NCBI RefSeq assembly: GCF_021869535.1
Contig: NW_026262701.1
Span: forward strand, 45,325,278 to 45,389,277
DNA length: 64,000 nt
DNA from: Mytilus californianus
Lineage: Eukaryota; Mollusca; Bivalvia; Mytilida; Mytilidae
Direction: 5' to 3'
Below, piece after piece: positions 62,401-64,000 of this stretch. Under the pieces are notes generated by a model. That model saw only the letters and a list, made by a program, of their open reading frames with translations, was not told where the DNA came from and did not search any database. Every line of letters begins with the position of its first letter. Within the stretch, counting starts at the first letter, position 1. A program made the translations under genes and the position numbers.

Positions 62401-64000
62401 GTTTATTTAAACTTTCATGATTTTCGTAATTGACATTATCAGTCTTCTACGGATGCATAGTCATCCATATAAAATTTCCGGCAACATACCAAGGAATACA
62501 AGAAAAGATGAAATATGCCTTTATCATTGCTTTTATTCTGTTATTCAATTGCAATAATAGAACAAAGAATCAGTGGATGATTGAATTGTAACATATACAA
62601 ATTAAATTGCTGAGATTATGATCAAGAACCATGGTTCATTTTGATACTTTATTTTGCAAGGGAAATTACTCCAGACCTTTTTGTGGATTTTGGGATTTCG
62701 ATGTTTCGTAAGTATAAAGTTTAATATGTTCGTGTCCTCAAAAAGTAGCAGAGTATCATTATATATGTTTTTTTTTTTTTGATTTAAGGTTTTAGACTTT
62801 CAAAATAAGACTTTGAACTGCCTTTTGGATGTAAGTCTTTTAACTTTTTATTGTGTTGCTGTTGTTTTTTAATTTAGATTCTCTAATCCTTCTCTTATTC
62901 AAAAGAATCATGTAAAACTCTATGAGAATCTCATGAAATTCAAGTCTTCCATATAAGATACATATCATCTTTCAAGTAAAACATTTCGACGTTCCATGTA
63001 CACACTGAAAATATAAGTTTCACAATTAAACGTTTGTAAAATGTATTAAAGTGAGGTTATAGCCTGCGGAGGAAATTAAAAGATACAGCATTGTTATGTA
63101 TAAAATCAAATATTTTTTAGGAATACTGTAAACGGAGCATGGTCGAACTTTGGTTCACGAATTGTAGAGTCAACAGATTCTTATACGATATGTGAATATA
63201 ATCACACCACAAATTTCGCAATACTCATGAGCCCAGGAAGAACAGTATGTTGATTAATTTAGTCTTCATAACTTATTTCAGTGTATAGAAAGAAATCATA
63301 AATACATATTTACAATTTATAGTACGATAAATGAAGTTAGTATTCTCATATTAGTAAGGATGTAGACATCCATCTGATGAGTTAAGCCTTTTTCAAATGA
63401 TTTTTATAGTTGGTTCTCATGTTGAACTGTTACACCACTGTCACGGGTTAGGGGAGGGTTGGCGCCTTCAAACGAGTTGAACCCCACCACATTCTGTAAG
63501 TGCCTGTCCCAAGTCAGGAGACTGTGATTCAGTGGTTGTCATTTTTTGCTGTGTAACATATTTGTTTTTCGTTACTAATTTTTTTACATAAATTAGACCG
63601 TTAGTTTTCTCGTTTGAATTGTTTTACATTTGTCATTATGGGGCCTTTTATAGCTGACTATGCGGTATGGGCTTTGTTCATTATTGAAGGCCGTACGGTG
63701 ACCTATAGTTGTTAATTTCTGTGTCATTTGGTCTCTTGTGGAGAGTTGTCTCATTGGCAATCATATCATATCTACTTATTTTTATAATTATTATTCCAAA
63801 TACAGATTCTTAAATTGCTTAATTTAATGTTTTTTTTCAAATATCTTATCCAAAAATGTATTTTAAAAAATATCGGTAAAGAAGTTCAGCTTAATGTACA
63901 TTTTGTCAACAGTTATGTCTTTGTGACTTTGTGATTTACTTTTAAATGTTTCTCTCCACCTCCACTTTTTGCAGTTCATTAAAAAATTAATATTCAATTG
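26442..64000 (+). CDS. Adhesion GPCR gene, Ig x5 - HormR - GAIN/GPS (3' end beyond window)
   Basis: Sixteen exons assemble into about 890 codons: signal peptide, five Ig domains, a four-cysteine hormone-receptor domain, a GAIN region spread over eight exons, a GPS ending in NHTTNFAILM and the first residues after it. In adhesion GPCRs the GAIN domain cuts itself at the GPS, and the N-terminal part stays bound to a seven-helix receptor; that part lies right of the window. All splice phases agree except at a microexon (62789-62830) that is 2 nt short. Ig plus HormR occurs in ADGRA receptors, but no LRRs are seen here and five Ig domains are many, so I do not assign a vertebrate orthologue. The gene could be an intact receptor with an assembly error, or a disabled copy. 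Confidence 0.85.
26491..28074. other. Intron 1, left part: nothing recognised
   Basis: AT-rich, without recognised genes. A minus-strand frame at 26904-27098 has no identifiable domain. Confidence 0.4.
28075..28350 (+). mobile_element. SINE-like element with (CAAT)n tail
   Basis: The 5' part GGTCGCGCGCTCGCCTCG resembles a tRNA-derived head. The 3' end, TTGCCACTGGACGTTAGGCA followed by ACAATCAATCAATC, is the tail typical of mollusc SINEs. GC content is well above the surroundings. The tRNA of origin was not resolved. Confidence 0.55.
28351..29200. other. Intron 1: nothing recognised
   Basis: No repeat or gene was recognised. Short overlapping frames at 28775-29031 on both strands look like chance. 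Confidence 0.3.
29200..29430 (+). mobile_element. Possible SINE fragment
   Basis: GC-richer than its surroundings, with a box-B-like GGGCTCGATCCTCG at about 29267 and a downstream part (TTAGGAGTTAGAGCAAAG, GTCCGGGTAGG) of the kind found in bivalve SINEs. No clear box A or tail. No second copy in the window. Confidence 0.35.
29546..29634. repeat. C-tract minisatellite, 19-nt period
   Basis: After a run of 15 C, the C tracts between single A bases have lengths 5, 5, 6 repeated three times, then 5 and 10. The repeating unit is therefore C5A-C5A-C6A, 19 nt. The complementary strand is G-rich enough to form stacked G-quadruplexes. The Gly-rich frame across it on the minus strand is an artefact. 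Confidence 0.85.
29641..31984. other. Intron 1: AT-rich, nothing recognised
   Basis: No gene. A short dispersed-repeat fragment (AAAGGGATATTCAAACTCAT) occurs near 31165. Confidence 0.3.
31985..32335 (-). repeat. Dispersed repeat family A, copy
   Basis: AACTAGACAACTCTCCACCA, TACGGCCTTCAACAATGAG and GCGCCCAACCCTCCCCTAAC match the family A copies at 16785, 34860 and 63415. It is oriented as reverse complement to the latter two. Confidence 0.75.
32705..33100 (+). repeat. Dispersed repeat family C, long copy
   Basis: Starts AAGGCAACAGTAGTATACCG and continues through AAACCGAGGGAATCACATCA and GACTTGGTACAGGACATTTT. The last word is shared, slightly changed, with the repeats at 57186-57330 and 60430-60600. 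Minus-strand frames through it are chance. Confidence 0.65.
33645..34190 (+). pseudogene. Reverse-transcriptase fragment, frameshifted
   Basis: Starts in the RT core with FGNTVYRQVVGIPMGTNCAP, continues with DLFLYHYESQFMAEL and ends with LSPSCGVYILQLVLYARV, then FNERNLWITEKLLSQGYS in another frame. The catalytic LDDL (CTTGATGATTTA, about 33832) is present but one base out of frame from the preceding codons. Three or more frame changes make it non-functional. Family A sequence follows at 34860, which suggests it is this element's 3' tail. Confidence 0.75.
34600..35252 (+). repeat. 3' region of the RT element with family A tail
   Basis: 34657-34854 (GGCAACGTCAGTTCCACTGT, CGGTACTGTATGTCTATTG) is a frequent mussel repeat piece. 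From 34860 the family A words follow: GGGTTGAGCGCTC, GCCTGTAGTTCAGTGGTTGT, GGCCGTTAGTTTTC and GGCAATCATACCACATCTCC. Downstream position after an RT relic fits a 3' untranslated tail. Confidence 0.6.
35618..37330 (+). repeat. Tandem satellite, about 540-bp unit, 3.2 copies
   Basis: Units start at the word AAATTTGTTTTGCATGCACA near 35618, 36161, 36698 and 37239 (periods 543, 537 and 541). The last copy runs into a (TA)n tract at about 37326. Copies differ by scattered substitutions and T-run lengths. Short frames in the repeats are not conserved between copies and are not genes. Confidence 0.9.
37326..37464. repeat. Two (TA)n tracts
   Basis: Alternating TA runs at 37326-37362 and 37437-37464 with about 75 bases between them. 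They cap the satellite. Confidence 0.85.
37746..38234 (-). CDS. SGNH-hydrolase-like ORF fragment
   Basis: An open frame of about 160 codons on the minus strand, without its own clear start, since the first Met (38171) falls inside coding-like sequence. IQGVNGGMVSSL is followed by SPDASNDIGRSE, close to the GxND block of SGNH esterases, and later by LDKHGAHLNTDGNRRLRF, close to the final DxxH block. The nucleophile block GDS would lie further upstream and is missing. SGNH-like domains occur in ORF1 proteins of some retroelements, and this sits inside the receptor's first intron in opposite orientation, so a transposon fragment is likelier than a host gene. Confidence 0.45.
   Translation of the reverse strand: MQTHNINLQHHEIQIQGVNGGMVSSLFKYLIDICRFSPDASNDIGRSENSVVNIEFAIQHFLEVLISMNIPLVTVGLLFNRNKVLAKRGLTVSQYNDRVFNLNCKLKCIFNNRMIFWVHRGLQFPIHDNLDKHGAHLNTDGNRRLRFSIKGALIYAEKKKGN
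38235..39072. other. Intron 1, right end: nothing recognised
   Basis: No gene or clear repeat before the acceptor ATATTTATAG at 39063-39072. Confidence 0.4.
39073..39375 (+). CDS. Exon 2: Ig domain 1
   Basis: 303 nt, phase 1-1, acceptor TTTATAG and donor GTAAGT. Encodes SIPPGSPVITGPQ, then the first Ig Cys in ITFHCNSSRG, the core Trp in VKWFKDD, and the second Cys in LEVLECQADNG. The LECQADN ending resembles the C2/CD80-type Ig modules of cell-adhesion proteins such as nephrin. It follows the signal peptide directly. Confidence 0.85.
39400..39935. repeat. Pair of diverged direct repeats in intron 2
   Basis: The stretch with CATGCGTCCGAAGTGCTATT and AAGCCAAGGATGTATTAAGG (about 39448-39580) returns as CATGCGTTTGAAGCGCTTTT and AAGCCAAGGATGTATAAGGA (about 39800-39925). 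Related words occur near 55590 and 61550, so this is a dispersed repeat. Confidence 0.6.
40675..40744. repeat. Perfect 17-bp inverted repeat
   Basis: TGTGCCGTTTTAAAATC (40675-40691) and GATTTTAAAACGGCACA (40728-40744) are exact reverse complements separated by 36 bases. Weak outer pairing (GATTTAC / GTAAATC) continues outward. It may be a tiny MITE or a structured RNA; no TSD was identified. Confidence 0.7.
40765..42803. other. Intron 2: AT-rich, nothing recognised
   Basis: No gene, RNA or repeat was recognised between the inverted repeat and the MITE at 42804. Confidence 0.3.
42804..43016. mobile_element. MITE with TACTGTGGATTCATT ends
   Basis: Left TACTGTGGATTCATT and right AATGAATCCACAGTA are exact inverted copies, giving 15-bp terminal inverted repeats that include a TA. 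The 213-bp body holds several copies of TTTTCGTGG. This family is frequent in molluscs. Minus-strand frames through it are chance. Confidence 0.85.
43288..43599 (+). CDS. Exon 3: Ig-like domain 2
   Basis: Phase 1-1, donor GTGAGT. Two acceptors fit: CAATAG ending at 43287 and CACAAG ending at 43299; both keep phase, so the exon is 312 or 300 nt. Encodes APTLTGPTTLTPGQQGIWTC, then NGYPAGKMTMRNQNK, then NNGDTICCDVTH. The Cys pair is present, but the core Trp after the first Cys is missing, so this is a divergent C2-like module. Confidence 0.75.
43600..45372. other. Intron 3
   Basis: A reverse-complement fragment of repeat family C (CTCGGTTTTGGTTTGTGACC) lies at 44518-44585. Around 44830-44950 a sequence with CTTCCGGTGTACAGG may be a diverged piece of family B. 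Otherwise nothing recognised. Confidence 0.4.
45373..45675 (+). CDS. Exon 4: Ig domain 3
   Basis: 303 nt, phase 1-1, acceptor TTTTCCTAG and donor GTTAGT. Encodes LPQVEISPTTYTAAIGDQVI, first Cys in IYCNIVSDS, Trp in VYWQRNSNN, and the typical ending DTGTYTCHATNVLG with the second Cys. Confidence 0.9.
45676..46686. other. Intron 4: nothing recognised
   Basis: No gene or repeat was recognised. Ends with acceptor TTTCATAG at 46686. Confidence 0.4.
46687..46995 (+). CDS. Exon 5: Ig domain 4
   Basis: 309 nt, phase 1-1, donor GTAAGT. First Cys in NISCNVTGTP, Trp in WITWLFTPAGS, then YLTILNFQPGDSGHYVCRAT with the second Cys. It resembles exon 6 closely (TP..W..F.P, then YTV, then LTI.N), so these two modules probably arose by duplication. 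Confidence 0.9.
47237..47503 (+). mobile_element. tRNA-derived SINE with Meta-type core
   Basis: Box A TGGCCGAGTGG (47247-47257) and box B GAGTTCAAACC (47306-47316) define a tRNA-related head, closest in form to the Ser/Leu type. The central part, CTCCGGGCACTCCGGCTTCC followed by TCCACC, matches the conserved core of bivalve SINEs. The tail is CAAATCAAATAAAATC. The sister copy is at 60150-60413. Confidence 0.8.
47640..48300 (+). pseudogene. Old reverse-transcriptase relic
   Basis: Readable scraps in order: LDLDIDKRLQTSIYD (about 47688), RYNFNR, and further on HRHELVDRY-like codons (CATCGTCACGAATTGGTTGA, about 47908). They follow the C-terminal half of the RT family at 51.8 kb. Stops and frame changes are frequent. 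Confidence 0.45.
48477..48496. repeat. Run of 20 G
   Basis: Uninterrupted G20 following a T-rich stretch, 141 bases before the exon 6 acceptor. Length is likely unstable in sequencing. Confidence 0.9.
48638..48967 (+). CDS. Exon 6: Ig domain 5
   Basis: 330 nt, phase 1-1, acceptor TCTTTAAG and donor GTTAGT. First Cys in FQIQCNVTATPG, Trp in WYWTFHPV, then HLTIRNIALNKTGVYTCFAL with the second Cys and a Ser/Gly-rich linker SGSGSNANS. Several N-x-T/S sites (NVT, NKT) suit an extracellular domain. Confidence 0.9.
48968..49804. other. Intron 6: nothing recognised
   Basis: No gene or repeat was recognised. Ends at acceptor TTATTGCAG. Confidence 0.4.
49805..50004 (+). CDS. Exon 7: hormone-receptor (HormR) domain
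   Basis: 200 nt, enters in phase 1 and leaves in phase 0 (donor GTAAAC). Encodes STILCGENIDKFNTKWG, LTLPCNGYYTGS, SRYCSNGGKW and EPDYSLC. Four Cys with Trp and Asn-Gly-Gly in place match the HormR domain found before the GAIN domain in many adhesion GPCRs. A second in-phase possibility is donor GTAAAG at 49976, leaving in phase 1; that would require another exon before exon 8. Confidence 0.8.
50408..50640 (+). repeat. Dispersed repeat family B, copy
   Basis: ACGGGTGCCACATGTGGAGC to CCCTCTGGTATCTTTCGTCC, nearly the same as 52523-52720. Inferred to be the 3' tail of an RT element. Confidence 0.8.
50641..51800. other. Intron 7, middle part: nothing recognised
   Basis: AT-rich; no repeat or gene was identified. 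Confidence 0.3.
51807..52443 (+). pseudogene. Reverse-transcriptase fragment interrupted by a repeat
   Basis: Left part: RYRDDVLSLNNSKFGDYVER (catalytic box with Arg for Ile) and ELEIKDTTDTVKSASYID, ending near 51936. Right part resumes near 52101 with LEIDNEGRL; frames then shift, and DFLDRGLLLTRKLLNQ and LRKFYGRHHELVDRYGISVS end at 52443. Family A sequence fills the gap, and removing it rejoins the frame. Family B follows 80 bases later as the probable 3' tail. Confidence 0.8.
51937..52100 (+). repeat. Family A insertion inside the RT relic
   Basis: GGCCCTTTATAGCTTGC, AAGACCGTACTTTGACCTAT and GGATGGAGAGTTGTCTCTTT are family A words. The piece lies exactly between the two halves of the RT coding sequence, so this family inserted after the RT copy. 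Confidence 0.7.
52520..52760 (+). repeat. Dispersed repeat family B, copy after an RT relic
   Basis: ACGGGTGCCACATGTGGGGC through CATGGCGTTGTCAGTTTATT, the same family as 50408-50640 and 1300-1465. Its position just behind the RT end at 52443 supports the idea that family B is a retroelement 3' tail. Confidence 0.8.
52761..53447. other. Intron 7, right end: nothing recognised
   Basis: AT-rich, ending in acceptor TTATTATAG at 53447. Confidence 0.4.
53448..53636 (+). CDS. Exon 8: start of the GAIN region
   Basis: 189 nt, phase 0-0, donor GTTAGT. Encodes KLLSGESVDTVVNTILENLE, then LRSGDLVTSSTVLDDIVRYV and DNTEKLSVDQLE. The predicted amphipathic helices, with one N-x-T site (ENTT), suit GAIN subdomain A. 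It follows exon 7 in phase. Confidence 0.8.
53637..55246. other. Intron 8
   Basis: Contains the MITE at 54548-54825. Nothing else was recognised. Confidence 0.4.
54548..54825. mobile_element. MITE with ACAGCC ends
   Basis: The left 40 bases (ACAGCCAACAGGGCATTATA onward) and the reverse complement of the right end (ACAGCCATCAGGGCTTTGAT onward) agree at about three quarters of positions, out to GGATAAA on both sides. The 278-bp body is non-coding. Confidence 0.65.
55247..55318 (+). CDS. Exon 9: GAIN region
   Basis: 72 nt, phase 0-0, acceptor GTTTCAG and donor GTAACC. Encodes IFGSVCNNILDERNHQLWEE and LNDE. SxxNNIL...N...W is typical of GAIN subdomain A helices. Confidence 0.8.
55319..56113. 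other. Intron 9: mostly unrecognised
   Basis: A diverged copy of the repeat at 39448/39800 lies near 55590-55690 (ATTCAGTGACCCTCGATTCA region). Nothing else. Confidence 0.35.
56114..56222 (+). CDS. Exon 10: GAIN region
   Basis: 109 nt, phase 0 in and phase 1 out (donor GTTCGT). Encodes GSSGVPSVVKTVTDYNAVFH and KVIDGEFAMIVQKENI. Frame is continuous with exons 9 and 11. Confidence 0.75.
56223..57445. other. Intron 10
   Basis: At 57186-57330 lies a dispersed repeat (CAAACACATCAAACGAATGG, CCTGACTTGGTACAGGCATT) with a second copy at 60430-60600. An open frame at 57099-57302 is partly this repeat. Otherwise nothing recognised. Confidence 0.5.
57446..57565 (+). CDS. Exon 11: GAIN region
   Basis: 120 nt, phase 1-1, acceptor ATTTCAG and donor GTAAAT. 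Encodes VIEVGKTISDEITVPDRLKT, then SFSWITDSATEMKLKKSKHH. Confidence 0.75.
58256..59518 (+). mobile_element. Non-autonomous element with GTC repeats
   Basis: Runs from TTTTAGCTCACCAGGCCCAA to GGTGAGCGACACATGCTC and AGAGCCTCTAGTTT. The near-terminal AGCTCACC and GGTGAGC are inverted. Inside, a (GTC)n block (58307-58355) is followed by two diverged copies of one module: CAAGATGGCCG, TTTAGAGCAAATCTGACA, AGGTCAAGATCTATCTGCCC and GTCAGTTGACCCC, at about 58470-58805 and 58910-59240. It is a common bivalve repeat; no coding sequence. Confidence 0.75.
59635..59720 (+). repeat. Dispersed repeat family A, tail fragment
   Basis: GTCTCTTGTGGAGAGTTGTA and TTGGCAATCATACCACATCT match the ends of the copies at 63415-63785 and 3390-3445. 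Confidence 0.7.
59915..59987 (+). CDS. Exon 12: GAIN region
   Basis: 73 nt, phase 1 in and phase 2 out (donor GTGAGT). Encodes DLTGYSSTFYRNISRFFPKY and LMLNG. The sequence Y.S.FYRNIS.FFP is a hallmark of the GAIN subdomain just before the final strands. Confidence 0.85.
60150..60413 (+). mobile_element. tRNA-derived SINE, second copy
   Basis: Head GGGCCTCGGTTGCCAGGTGG with box B GAGTTCGAATCC (about 60220-60231), core CCGGGCTCTCCGGCTTCCTC and tail TATCAATCAATCAATCAATC. Homologous along its length to 47237-47503 but with a (CAAT)n tail. Not a functional tRNA, because the acceptor arm and 3' half do not fold as one. Confidence 0.85.
60430..60955 (+). repeat. Dispersed repeats (copies of 57186 and 1-260)
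   Basis: 60430-60600 repeats the 57186-57330 sequence. From 60695 the words AACATTGTGTTATAATCTTA and AAATACCGAGCCACGCAAAA repeat the left edge of the window. The two lie side by side here, which suggests they belong to one longer retroelement. Confidence 0.65.
61152..61266 (+). CDS. Exon 13: GAIN region, last strands before the GPS
   Basis: 115 nt, phase 2 in (one base completes Gly) and phase 0 out, donor GTAAGT. Encodes ELQSFNGSYDVKSIITDFTI, then SSDHTLIIKFDNLL. The IIKFDNL strand precedes the GPS in GAIN domains. Confidence 0.85.
61267..62788. other. Intron 13
   Basis: A diverged copy of the 39448/39800 repeat lies around 61530-61670 (reverse sense). AGGCTTATCATTTGGTACGC at 61943 matches a word at 35468. 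Otherwise AT-rich without recognised content. Confidence 0.35.
62789..62830 (+). CDS. Exon 14: microexon with first GPS cysteine, 2 nt short
   Basis: Acceptor GATTTAAG after a long T tract, donor GTAAGT. Encodes VLDFQNKTLNC, then LLD in the frame set by exon 13. Exon 15 must be entered with two bases pending, so this exon should be 44 nt, not 42. In the frame set by exon 15 the same bases read FWM, and F-W three residues after the Cys is the GPS signature. The break lies in the run TTTT at 62823-62826. No alternative acceptor or donor nearby repairs the phase, and skipping the exon also shifts the frame. Confidence 0.75.
62831..63120. other. Intron 14: short, nothing recognised
   Basis: 290 bases, AT-rich, ending in acceptor TTTTTTAG. 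Confidence 0.5.
63121..63244 (+). CDS. Exon 15: GPS (autoproteolysis site)
   Basis: 124 nt; one base completes the previous codon, and it leaves in phase 0 with donor GTATGT. In the receptor frame it encodes NTVNGAWSNFGSRIVES, then TICEYNHTTNFAILMSPGRT. The Trp, the NHxTNFAILM core and one Cys are in place. The cleavage triad reads HTT where HLT or HLS is usual; a cut would fall before the second Thr. Two usual cysteines are replaced, by Ser after Gly in SNFGS and by Tyr in CEY. Read in the frame left by the 42-nt microexon, the exon stops at TGA 63193-63195. Confidence 0.9.
63245..63974. other. Intron 15, with a family A copy
   Basis: A long copy of repeat family A spans 63415-63785 (GGTTAGGGGAGGGTTGGCGC to CATTGGCAATCATATCATAT). 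The rest is AT-rich. Confidence 0.6.
63975..64000 (+). CDS. Exon 16, first bases (partial at window edge)
   Basis: After acceptor CACTTTTTGCAG the frame continues in phase 0 with FIKKLIFN and two bases of a further codon. This is the expected place for the short stalk and first transmembrane helix that follow a GPS. Only 26 bases are visible, so the call depends on phase and position. Confidence 0.5.

Overview
The window looks like AT-rich nuclear DNA from a bivalve mollusc, most likely a mytilid mussel. The support is the interspersed repeat families recalled from mussel genomes, large introns with GT..AG boundaries, and tRNA-derived SINEs with mollusc-type central domains and (CAAT)n tails. 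There is no prokaryotic gene organisation.

Layout. 1-26 kb is almost entirely mobile and repetitive DNA: a reverse-transcriptase relic on the minus strand (287-882), a decayed DIRS-type tyrosine-recombinase retrotransposon (4029-7965), a series of small stem-loops (8031-8313), a pair of 526-bp direct repeats (8764-10134), a TTAA-flanked MITE (12617-13167), a CpG-rich palindrome cluster (14267-14481), a broken Gag fragment on the minus strand (14630-15515), and a 9.6-kb higher-order tandem array built around a MITE (15965-25583).

From 26.4 kb to the right edge runs one host gene on the plus strand. It can be assembled exon by exon because every splice phase matches except one: a signal-peptide exon (26442-26490), five immunoglobulin-domain exons that are all phase 1-1, a hormone-receptor-domain exon, a multi-exon GAIN region, a GPS exon (63121-63244) and a short first piece of what should be the transmembrane part (63975 onward). 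This is an adhesion G-protein-coupled receptor with an Ig x5 - HormR - GAIN/GPS extracellular part of about 890 residues; the seven-helix domain lies beyond the window.

The exception is a 42-nt microexon (62789-62830) carrying the first GPS cysteine. It is 2 nt short of what the flanking phases need, and the shortfall falls in a T run. Either the assembly has an error there or this allele or copy cannot make the membrane receptor. The GPS also lacks two of its four usual cysteines.

The introns hold further repeats: SINEs, MITEs, a 540-bp satellite, an SGNH-hydrolase-like ORF, RT relics with their 3' tails, a 19-nt C-tract minisatellite and a GTC-repeat element. No functional tRNA, rRNA or CRISPR was seen.
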